Assembly: GCF_902806685.2 (NCBI RefSeq)
Contig: NC_048539.1
Coordinates: 3,484,501 to 3,548,500, forward strand
Source of the DNA: Maniola hyperantus
Taxonomy: Eukaryota > Arthropoda > Insecta > Lepidoptera > Nymphalidae
DNA length: 64,000 bases
Direction: 5' to 3'
The notes beneath the pieces were generated by a model that was given only the letters and a program-made list of their open reading frames with translations, was not told where the DNA came from and did no database searches. Each line of letters opens with the position of its first letter. Position 1 is the first letter of the stretch. Of this stretch, positions 10,501 to 22,500 are shown piece after piece. Both the position numbers and the translations under genes were made by a program.

Positions 10501-13500
10501 CAATGTTGGAAGATCCCCCACTAGGTGGACAGACGACATCAGACGAGTCGCAGGGAGCCGCTGGATTCAGGCGGCGCAAGACCGTGGCGTGTGGATGAAC
10601 TGAAGGCTTAAATAAAACAAACCGAACGGAAATAGCAGGATGTCACTCTCAAATGCATCGTGGTTAGTGTGATTATGGACGAACGGCACCGGCCCACTAT
10701 TGAGCATAGTTATCCTTTCAGAATGAGAAGGGTTTAGGCCGTAGACCACATGCTGGCCAAGTGCGGATTGGCAGACTTCACACACCTTTGATAGCATTAT
10801 GGAGAACTCTCAAGCATGCAGGTTTCCTCACGATGTTTTCTTTTACCGTATTCCGAAGTTAGAGTTGCATGCCTGGGCTATTGTTTCTCATTTAGATTAG
10901 TTACACCAAATCTAGTCTTAAATTGTATGAACACCTCTTCAAATTCAACGCGGTCATATCACGTTCTGTGGTTACATATTATATACCTACCTACATTGAA
11001 ACGTTACCACAATAACGCAATCTGTGTTTGGTTAGTCGTAATAATGGTAGCACGCATCGTTGGGTTCTAACAAACTATCTTATTACGATTTCGGTTTGTG
11101 GTAAGTGCGGTTTAATTTTAATTCATAACAACGTTTGCGCGCGTCTGGTGATTCAAGAGTTGGTGCTAATCTAGCCCAACGGCTTACGGCTAAAATGACT
11201 TTATACTTATTCAAATTTTAGCCCGTCTGTAATCTGTGGATAAGCTACTTAACAAAACATTTAAAAGCACGATGATTTTTTCCGGTAGCGCGTCAAACCT
11301 ACCAGGTTAATAAAGGTCTGTACGCACCTGAGCTGCGTTGCGCTGCGCTTCACCTCGCGGCACAGAGCGGCAAAATATTATTTCTATCATTTTGTATGGC
11401 GCATATCGCACTAAAGCGACACTGCACAGCGCTTCACCGCGCATCGCTGCGCGTCGTGGCTGGGAGAATATTGTGAAGCGCAGCGCAGTGACGCGCTGTG
11501 CAGCGACGCTAGTGCGACATACCCAGTGGCGCATCGCGTCGCTTCAGTATGCGTACGGATGCGATAGGTACCGTCGAGCGGCCTGAAGTGACGCGCCCTG
11601 CATCAACGCAAAGCGCAGATCAGGTGAGCTGTATCACGCCGAGTGGAGTGTAGATTTGTAGAGTGTAGCAAGTGCTGTTGAGAGAACAATCGAGATCATC
11701 GCACCGAGCCAGCCAGCCACCCAGCTTTACCTAGCCGCTTTCTCTGGCGTGCCAACAGTTGCACAGTCAGCACGTATGTGAGCTCTATCACGCCGAGTGG
11801 AGTGTAGATTTGTAGAGGGTAGCAAGTGCTGTTAAGATAACTATTAATGCCATAAATACCGATCGGGATCGCACCGAGCCAGCCAGCCGCCCAGCCTTGC
11901 CCCAGCCCCTTCCTCTGGCGCGCCAACAGTTGCACCGTAAGTGCATATGTGAGCAGCATCACTCCAAGTGGAATGTAGAACGATATGACAGACCCAATGG
12001 CTTTGTACAGTGGGTCTGGTATCTGGCAGTTTCCGTCGATGAGAACAGATTCTTCGTTCTGCGAAAAAAAACAATTCAGTTGTACAGGATGTAATTAGAA
12101 CGCCAGCGAAAACTTGCGATGTAATTATACTACCTAAACACAATCCAATACCAATAACCATCTGCCTTATACTTGTAGTTTTAGTGATTTAGTATTTTTC
12201 AATGCCGCAATGTATAGCGTGCAAAGCTTGTGGTCAATGCCCCGCCTACGACGTGGCATTGATCCCGTGGCACCTATCTATACAACGTTCCTTAACCTCT
12301 AGCGTCAGTCAGATGTTTTATTTGCAATAGGTACATTCTGAACTTTTAAAAATACAGGATTTTTTGCGTTTTTGTGCTATCTTTATCAGTAATCATCAGT
12401 TCACCTGTCTTCGTTTTTGCTATAGCGTTCTACACCCTATCTATTACACCCTGAGTAATGCAGTTTTGTAAATTTTGCAACTTAAAGTAAGAAGAAAGAA
12501 AGAATGAAATGACGTTTATTTACCAAACTGTGCCACACATCTAACTAAAACTAAGAGCTGGTTATTCCGGAGCTTCTTCCACCGGAGCATATGCCCAACG
12601 CGCGGCAAGCAAAGGAACGGCGGAACAAACTGTCATGTGTGGCATAACCCGAAAAGGGATCCCAGCTCAGCATTATGCTGTACCTATGCCTTGTTGCATA
12701 AGAACATACAGTGCTGACTATCAGCTGGTACCCTAAAACGGGTGACGCCACGGAATCATAAACTAACAATAACTACTGATATGAATGATAATAATCTACA
12801 CGGCTGAACGTGTCTAACTTGAATATATCCTTAGTGGGTAATAAAAGGGTATGTTAAAAGTAATAAATAGAAGTTACAGCCTATAATAATGTTCTACAGC
12901 TGGGCACAAGCCTCCTCATAAAAGAAAAAAAACCGACCCAGTGCGAGTTAGGCTCGCATAACGAGGGTTCCGTAATACAATCGTATTTTTTCGACATTTT
13001 GCACGATAATTCAAAAACTATGATGCATAAAAATAAACAAAAATTTGTTTTGGAATGTACAGGTGAATAGGTACCTTTCATATGATACCCCACTTGATAT
13101 AGTTATCTTACTTTGAAAATTGAAAATACTAATTATTAGTTCATGACCACAATTTAATTTTTTTAGTGTGATGTAACCACAAATTCACGTTTTTCAGATT
13201 TTTCCCCGAATGTCTGCTACAAGACCTACGTACCAGCCAAATTTCATGATTCTAGGTCAACGGGAAGTACCCTGTAGGTTTCTTGACAGACCGACAGACA
13301 GACAACAAAGTGATCCTATAAGAGTTCCGTTTTTCCTTTTGAGGTACGGAACCCTAAAAAATATGGAGCTTAGACATGAACTGCTTTACTGCAACTTTGT
13401 ACTGAAATTTCACGACTTGGTATCGATGATGTTTATGCTTTAAAGTTCACTAAGCCTTTGTTATAAGTTCACAAGAAAGAGAAAACTATTAACGTGTCAA

Positions 13501-16500
13501 CGCCCGGTCAATCGCCTCACACAGGCTTTCAAGGACCATTGATCACCTAACCATAAGTGAAGATGCTCTCAAAAATTCACAAGACATTTACTGCGTAAAT
13601 AATAAATTTGCAATGTTATTTTTTTCGATAATATACCATAGTATATGATTTCTAAAATTAAATTGTGCGTTTAGATTCTAACAAATCGTTTGAAAAGGTC
13701 TGGTTTGCCTAGACTACACTGTTAACAATTAATTCAAGTCACCGTCAACTCTAAGGGTGAAATCTATGAAGCGCACTCTGACTTAAGAGTTCAAACGAGA
13801 CAGATGTATACCTTTCACATAAATCTATCTCGTTTTAAGTTAATGTTAAATCTGAGCAAAGTCAAAGTGCGCTCTATAGATCTCAGCCTAAACCTAGGTA
13901 CGTCAAATCTGAGTCAACGACAAAATGTGTGGCTTCAATGCGCGTACTTTGACTTTGCTCAGACTTAAGTTTCAGTTAAAATGAGACAGACATTATGCTG
14001 GCGATATGACGTTGTTTCATTTTAACATCGTCTTAACTCGGAGTAAAGTCCAAGTGCGCTCTATAGATAGATATCAACCTTAAAATGCTTAGCATCACGA
14101 CTCGTTATTCAGTAGTACGAAAAGCATACTAATCGTTGTACTTAATTATACTTACTTAAAAAGAAATTAGGTACACCTACTAGTGACACTCACAAAATCC
14201 AATCAAAACTACTAGAACACATTGTTTTAGTTTAGAAAAGTCGTTTGTAATTTGACCTAACCTGAAATCGAATCCAGCGACCATTATTACCAGATAATTG
14301 AATGCAGCGTTTTATATTTCTTTCGCTTTAGACACTGATAAATATTACCAACCATAAAAGCTAATTCAACATAATTGCTTCAGTGACACATATGCATTAA
14401 GTATGCAGGAACATGCATGTACTGCCTACCTGACGTCATTAAGAGCCTCATATTTATTCAGTATGCACTTGACACAAAGGCATACGAAAACATGTTACTT
14501 TTACACCCATAACCTTCACCTCTACTTGAGACGTCAATGATTTTATTGATTTTATTTACGACTTTACGAAATAATTGCAGTTTTCTTGGTATATTGTGAA
14601 AGAGGTTTGCGTGAAGGACACTTGGGTGATTATATTTGATATTAATACCAGATAATAGAACTATAACTATGACGTAACCTACTGTCACAATTTTTTTTTA
14701 TTCCGATACAAGTTAGCCCTTGACTACGATCTCATCTGGAAGTGATAATGCAGTGTAAAATAAATGCCCAACTGTCCCTGCTAGAAATCGAACCCCGGAA
14801 TTCCCACTTTTATGAATCCCCACAGTAGGTACGGTAGTTCCCCAATGCGCCAGGTAAGTCATCAATTTTTTTCTAACTTATTCTGTGTTTTTGTGAATCA
14901 AACAATGTTAGTCCGATAGAACTGTCAGCCAAGACAATTTTTTTTTATATATTAAGAAGAAGAATAATATGTAAATTTTTTAACGAGGCATGGCCGGGTC
15001 AGGCAGTCAATTAATTATATTCTCGCAATTTTCCAAATATATATTTTTAACAGACCGTATTACGCAGGTATTCACAAACGCAAACCTTTGATATCCCAAA
15101 AAAAGCCTTTACAAAACTGAATTTGAATCTGTCCTTTATAAATTTAATGACATAATACGTAGAAATCCATTCGAATAAAATTAATTTCCATGGAAGTAAA
15201 TCATTTATGACGTATATTAAATTGTTCCTTTTATGGATGTCGTTTTAAATGGTTTAATTAGCAATTAGCATCAGTGAAATTTATATTATGTTGATGTCTC
15301 TTAATGACAAGTCATTAATAATTATTAAGTTAATTTAAATCTTCGTACACAATAAATCTCTAACAGACAACACAACACAAAGCGGTGAATACTCAAATAA
15401 TAGAGGGAGAGCCAGCGCGTGCCAGACCTTTGTTATTTTATAAAAGCTAAAAGTTTCTCTGCGTATTGTCTCCAACACTGGGAGGAGCGATTAGTGACTA
15501 TGAAGTTTGGATCATGGTGACTTTGGGAGATAACAGGTAATAAAGGTGTAAAAAATCTTACGTTAAAGTAGGTATACGGGGAGGATTGGAAATCCCATTG
15601 GGTTATAGTAATGGAATAAATGAAATCAAAATAATATGTATAGTTCGCGACAGTTCGACATGGCAATCGACGATGGCATGGTATGAGGCGGGGGAGTGCC
15701 CCGCACACCTGCACGTCAACCGCGTTATCTAGCATCGCGTTAACGCGGCGGCTGTGCAGGGCGTCCCCAACGCGATTGCTATGTCGACTTGTCGCGTACT
15801 CTACCTATGTACAAAATCATAAACTCTGAACTTTGAACTTTAACAGATATCTGGAAAACTACAGACACAGATATTATTTGTTTTCAAAACGTATCTAATA
15901 TCATTATGTACCTAAAACTTGATTCTACCCCCAAGTTCACCCATTCCCCTAATTGGTTTCTAATAAATCAAAACAAATTATTATGTTATTTTTGCCTGAA
16001 TTTAAAGGTACACTCCAATGACAAAGTTATTTTCTCGTCGGTATCGATCAGTCTTTTCGAAAACAATCTAATTATTGAAGAGAAAAGGCCCAGTATCCGT
16101 AGTACAAGATTTTACGTCTCACCAAACCAAACCAAATTCGAGAGTCGAAATACTTCCGCGTTACAGTAAAATGGACCTAAATAGCCTTGAATTAAAGTCA
16201 AATATTCAATGCCACTGATTTTAATTTCGCGATGTTTCCGCTTGGAGCGCTGGCTGTAGAAGTGTAGACAAACTTGAGCTAAAACAAGGCATTTAAGATC
16301 CAGTTTACTGTAACGCGGAAGTATTTCGACTCTCGAATTTGGTTTGGTTTGGTGAGACGTAAAATCTTGTACTACGGGTACTGTACATGGTTAATTACGT
16401 GTTACCTGCATTATATTACGTAGGTAAATATTATCGGAAATGTATGAAATCAAGGAATTGTAGGTACACAACTCCGAGCCGATTTAGAAAATGTGTTAAA

Positions 16501-19500
16501 TAATTTGTCTAGGGATTTTTATGAGATACTAGCTTATGCTCGCGGCTTTGTCCGCGTGGACTTCACAAATTTCAAACCCCTATTTCATCCCCTTGGGATT
16601 TAGATTATTTACTGATTGTTATACATACTTTTATCGATTGCATGATAGTGAAAGGAATTTGAATTTTAGGTATCCTACGTTTAATTTACGGAATCGTATG
16701 GACGGACGTACTGCGTAATTATGCAATGTAGCAAACATATTCGTAGAAGCAATCTACGGCCGTAGCAGTAGAGTGCTCCTATACGCTACGACTTTGAATA
16801 CGATCTATATTTACGCTAAACTACTCATCATTTTAGACAAATTAATTGAAGAATAGTATTTTATAGCTCAAAGGATTAGCGCGCTGAAGTGGCAATGGGC
16901 AGGCCATGTCTGTCGCAGAACCGATGGCCGATGGGGCAGACGTGTTCTGGAGTGGAGACCGCGTACCGGTAAGCGCAGTGTAGGACGACCTCCCGGCCGC
17001 TGGACCGACGACCTGAAGAAGGTGGTGGGGAGCGGTTGGATGAAGAAGGCGGAGGACCGTGTTTGGTGGCGCGCTCTTGGAAAGGCCTATGTCCAGCAGT
17101 GGACGCAAACAGGCTGATGGATTGGATTGGGATTGGATTTTATACCAGATCCAAATACGCCCCCATGAATCAGTAGGTACCTCAGCACCCTTTTTGCGAA
17201 AGTGTGTTTGTTTGTTGGTTTATTGGTTTGTTGGTCTGTTGGTTTGTCCTACAATCACGTCGCAACGGCGAAACGGATCGACGTGATTTTTTGCATGGGT
17301 ATAGTTAAAGACCTGGGGAGTGAAATAGACATTTATCCCGGAAAATCAAAGAGTTCCCCTGGGATTTTAAAATCCTTAATCTATGCGAAACAAGTCGCGG
17401 GCATGAGCTAGTGTTTTATAAAGTGATACTTTATGATTTTTTCATTGTTTTTTGGGTCGTATTCCATTATGAAGGTTCGTTATTTTTTTCATTAGTCACA
17501 TTATGGTAGGGGTTTTGTTTAGATAATTATTATGTGATGTGCTCTTAGATCTTGCCATATAATGCTTATGTATATACCAATTTTGCCTTAGCTGAAAATT
17601 TCACATTCAAACTTCATTATTCAAATAAGATAAAATCTACATACGTGTAGAGAAAATGTAGGATCAAATCGTTGCATATTTAAGGAAAGTTGGCCTCGTT
17701 AATTCAGTTTGTTAATGACACAGTCAATACCAATCTTTCAGTGAATTAATCACTACCCATATTATAAATGCAAAAGTATGTTTTATTGTTGGTTTATTGA
17801 TTTGTTAGTTTGTCGGTTTATCCTTCAATCACGTGACAACGGAGCAACGCATCGACCTACCCATATTATAAATGCGAAAGTATATTTTTTTTGTTGGTTT
17901 ATTGGTTTGTTCGTTTGTTGGTTTATTGGTTTGTTGGTTTGTTGGTTTATTTTTCAATCACGTCACAACGGATGGACGTGATTTTTTGCATGGGTGTAGT
18001 TAAAGAGCTGAAAAGTGACATAGGTTACTTTTTATCCCGGAAAATGAAAGAGTTCCCACGGGATTTAAAAAAAACTAAATCCACGCAAACGAAGTTGCGA
18101 GCATCAGCTAGTAATGAAAATAAACGTAAAAAAAGTATAGGTAAGTTTTGGTGATAGTAGACTCTTTAATTTTGTTGACTTCTTTCATAAAATAGGTGTA
18201 TAACCAAAATACCTACTTATTTGTCACGTTCAAAAATACAATTTTTGATGTTTTTTTTATACGTCTATTTGAATTTAACATTAGTAATTTTAGAGTAACC
18301 CTACTTTTCTCCTTTTAGCTGCAACTAAGATTACAAACTACGAGTACCTATACCTATTATAGGTAGCTACGGCAATACCAATAGTTTTATGTTTGAATTT
18401 TGAACCTAGATCGTTTAGAATTTCAGCCTACCCATTATTATTCGATACCTTTTACTGTTTGTATAAAGAGATCGAAAAATGTGAAAGGTCGTAACTTGAT
18501 CCAAGTTTTTTGTAATAGTTTTCTGTAGCAGAGACGTAAGGTTAAAGGTAAGCTTTTAGCAATATTATCAAGCTAACGCAATACTTGAGCTCGCCATATT
18601 TATTCTTTCACATTAATTTCTTACTTCCAACCCTGAATCGTGAATTAAACTCTGTGAAGACTTTACTAAAAAATAAAATTCAAGCTTAAAAAGTAAACTT
18701 TGATACAAGTAAAAATAGTGAAAACATAAATAATACTACAGAGATATATACTAGATATGTAAAGGAAATAAACGGAAATCAGTGAAGAGAAAATGGAGAA
18801 TGGAAAACCCTTGTAACAGGCTGCTTTTTTGAAGGTATCAAAATGTGCGTGAACCATTGACTTATATAACTTAACTATATTACTTCGTATGGACAGGGTT
18901 ATTGAACAAACAAAATGGCACCAACTCATTGGTGCTTATGCACCAATGCAACCTCAGTGAATGACGGCTGGATTTCAAACGAGTCGTTTGAAATCTCGTA
19001 TCTTAGAGGTGGCGCCGCGCTGATTTATTTGGTTTCTAAACCGTGAAATTTTTTCTTCGCTTGACAATATTATCTTGTCACTAGCTGATGCCCGCGACTT
19101 CGTCCGCGTGGAATTAGATTTTTTGAACATCCCGTTCCCGGAACTCTTTGATTTTGCGGGATAAAAAGTAGCATATGTCACTCTCCAGGTCTTTATCGGC
19201 ATTCGTGCAAAAAATCACGTCAATCCGTTGCACCGTTGCGACGTGATTGAAGGACAAACCAACAAACAAACACACTTTCGCAATTATAATAAGGGTACTG
19301 ATTTATATCGGTGGCGTGAACCCTGCACTAATATACATAAAGAAAGAAAGAAAGAAAAAAACATGACGTAGTCTGTGTCACCAGACGAAGTGTCACACAC
19401 ACAAGCGCATGAATTTATCTTCTTTATTTTAAATACAAGCTTTGCCTATCTGGAGATTTATAAAATCTTTGCCTACCTACTAACAATAAATCTCAAGGAT

Positions 19501-22500
19501 TAGACCCAAAAAAGATATTTTTGATCGAGAAACAAAAGAAAAAATAATATAATATAAAGATAAAATAAACTCTCTTTGTAGAAACTAAATTAAAAGTGTC
19601 GCCACAGTAACAAAGTTCAATTGAATTTGTTTATTTTATTTGTTCTAGAATCTATATTGGTCTTTAATCTGGTTTACTCCAAAAAAACCGGCCAAGTGCG
19701 AGTCAGGCTCGCGCACCGAGGGTTCCGTACTACGGTCGTATTTTTTCGTCATTTTGCACGATAATTCAAAAACTATTATGCCTAAAAATAAATAAAAATC
19801 TGTATTAGAATGTACAAGTGAAGCCCTTTCATAGATACCCCGCTTGATATAGTTATCTTACTTCGAAAATTGAAAATACTAATTATTAGTTCATGACCAC
19901 AATTTAATTTTTTTGTGTGATGTTTAACCACAAATTCACAGTTTTCAGATTTTTCCCCGAATGTCTGCTATAAGACCTACCTACCTGCCAAATTTCATGA
20001 TCCTAGGTCAACAGGAAGTACCCAGTAGGTTTCTTGACACACAGACAACAAATTGATCCGTGATATAAGGGTTCCGTTTTTTCTTTTTAAGTTACGAAAC
20101 CCTAAAATTTTATCCTTTTCTATGTTGATTTAATTTATTGCTACGGTTTTTGTCGCTGAATTAATTTCATAATTTTTTTTCGACAATAACAATTTAATCA
20201 TCATCATGATCAACTGAACAGAGTGTTTATAGATTTTCTCTTTCTTGTGGATTGTTCTACCTAACATATTTTTATGATTTCATCGCATTTTTTCTTGAAA
20301 TGTTGTTGTTGTTGGTTTACCTTCGAATACATAAGGCTCAAAGGCAGGCTCATGGCAGTTGATAGTATCCAAACAAACACGATCTTGATGGTGACCCTTT
20401 TTCTTGTCTTGTTCCTGCCAAACCTCATCGGGTATCGTAGTGAGAGATACCTGAAAATAATATTTATACTTAGACAATAGTTTATAAAAAGGTGTAACTA
20501 ATATATAATATTAATATAGAGTGTTTGTTTGTTGGTTTGTCCTTCAATCACGTCGCAACGGAGCAACAGATTTATCTACGTGATTTTTTGCATGTGTACC
20601 TATAGTTAAAAACCTGCAGAGTGACATAGGCTACTTTACATCCCGGAAAATCAAAGAGTTCCCGCGGAATTTTTAAGAACCTAAATCCACGCGGACGAAG
20701 TCGGGGGAATAAGCTCGTAAAAGAATAAACAACCACAAAAGTGACGAACAAAAATACGCCACGATGAAAAATAAATTACAGACAAAGTTGGGACTTTGGT
20801 ACCAAATGCGAGGTATTTTAAAAATAAAAGTTTTCGTACCTACTTTATTTTGCATTCTATCAAAGCTAAAAAAATGAATTAAGGTCGCAAAATTGTAGTT
20901 TCAAAGTCCTAACTTGCTCTAAGTACTGTATTTCTGCATCTTTTTTATTTTGTGGTGTAAATAATAAAAGTGTTGCATACACTTTTTCATAAATTTACTA
21001 CCAAACCCTTTCTTGAAAAAAAGGTCTCCTTCAACTAAGCGTAAATCTGGTGCTAGTAGGTAGTAAGTATGACAATAAGTGGAGCTTGAACCGTGCGACC
21101 TCTTAGATTTCAGTTTGCTCCTTATGAGCGATTGATTCTATATCTAACCTAACCGATCGTCATAAATTTAAAATATCCCGATTACATTTTCCACTCATGT
21201 TAAAGGGGCCAGGATATCGCATTTCCACACGCGCTTATTAAATTGGCTTCAGTTTTCAAGACAGCATTAGATTTCCCGCGGGAGGCCCGCTCTTTTCACA
21301 GAATTACTGCTATAATAATCCTGTTAGGACTATGTTAGGACAGTATAAAGGAAAGGGTTTAGCGGAATTAATAACAAAAGTTTAAAACTTAGTTTCAATT
21401 ATTATTATAAATTTAAAAATTTAGTCCTCACTTCCCAACACCATGTTTTCATCCTCATTCGTGTTTAACTCAAATACCGACACAACTAAAGTATTTTCTT
21501 TTATTGTACGTCTAAGAATAAGATTATTATCATCAGCCATTGCCCATTCTGTATCCACTCGACGTTATAGCGTCAACTCTAGCTGCAAACTGCAAGGCAC
21601 TTTTCAGTTTTTCCACTTATTTTGAGATAAATCTCAGTTTTTGGATTCAATATTTTTTACGTTGCGATTTCATTAAGGTATGTATGTAACACATTACCCA
21701 TGGTAAGAATAATTAAGTTTTATGTATATTTTACACTAGCTTATGCCCCCGACTTCGTCCACGTGGACTACACCAATTTCGAACCCGTATTTTAATGTGC
21801 TGGGCTGAATTTTTAAAAATCCTCTCTTAGCGGATATCTACGTCATAATAGCTATCTGCATACCAAACTTCAGCCCGATCCGTTCAGTAGTTTGAGCTGT
21901 GCGTTTATAGATCAGTCAGTCAGTCAGTCAACTTTTCATTTTATATATTTTACATGTAGTGTGTGTCGTTGTCATTTTTTGTTTACACCAAAAACAAGTT
22001 TAAGTTTTTTATTAGTTTTGTACAAATATTTTTTTTAGATAAAATGTACGAATAAAACAATGACGACAAACGTTTGATATTTTACAATATTATGTTTTGA
22101 CAAGTCTTACACAGGTTTTGATGAAAACTGATATGGCTATTTATTTGTTAGTATAAACTAATAATATAAGGGTTAAAGCGTTCCATCTTCGACAAAACAT
22201 AAATTTCGAAGAACGACCAATATAATGCGAGCTATAACACCATAAGATTTATGTCGAAATATTGTTAGCTTCACTGGTATTTATGTACGCAAACACAAGC
22301 GAAACTTGAGCGGAATACTGCCTTGAAGATGCTTAATTAATGAGCATACCTATCAACGCTTATGGTGCATAGATGCATGATAGATGCTGTGCAGAGTAGT
22401 ACGTCTAGGCAGATCCATGTGAGACAGTACACAGCCGGCAGTGGGAAGTAACCTGGAACAAAAATTGTAAATAAATAATATGAAAAATATTTATTTCATG

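Larger units (their letters stand above)
6772..11859 (-). other. Intron 4, repeat-rich, with TM5 exon relics at its 5' end
   Basis: 5088 bp. Repeats are listed separately. Unassigned stretches: 8265-8914 (only a family A end fragment, GCGGGCATCAGCTAGTA, at about 8459-8494), 9126-9712, 9891-10126 and 10884-11315. Confidence 0.6.
12059..20320 (-). other. Intron 3, mostly repeats
   Basis: 8262 bp. Apart from the listed repeats, 12083-12165 and 12345-12460 are paired with similar text at 23105-23200 and 23925-24020 (AGAACGCYAGC.. and CAGTAATCATCAGT..CACCTGTCTT). Unassigned: 13357-13730, 14081-14689, 14861-15429, 17414-17753, 18113-18849 and 19301-19679 (the last with a short GAAA run). Confidence 0.6.
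20451..22349 (-). other. Intron 2, partly repeats
   Basis: 1899 bp. Family A copy at 20517-20717 (minus orientation, GTGTTTGTTTGTTGG to TCGGGGGAATAAGCTCG), only 66 bp from the exon 3 acceptor; a tRNA-like SINE relic at 21029-21140; a family C copy at 21736-21948. Unassigned: 20718-21028, 21141-21735 and 21949-22349. Confidence 0.6.

Noticed and set aside
11338..11586. 82- and 75-codon open frames on both strands
   Set aside because: Product of the GC-rich, stop-poor foldback; no family motif.
11696..11830. The TM5 relic as a mutually exclusive alternative exon
   Set aside because: Exon 3 ends in phase 0, but the CAG acceptor-like sites before the relic (TTAACAG, TCAACAG) would enter in another phase. 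The relic also lacks the ECL2 half with C198 and has a 1-nt deletion.
20280..20477. 65-codon minus-strand frame over exon 3
   Set aside because: Wrong phase; the receptor frame is the one giving YLSLRYPMRF and TM4.
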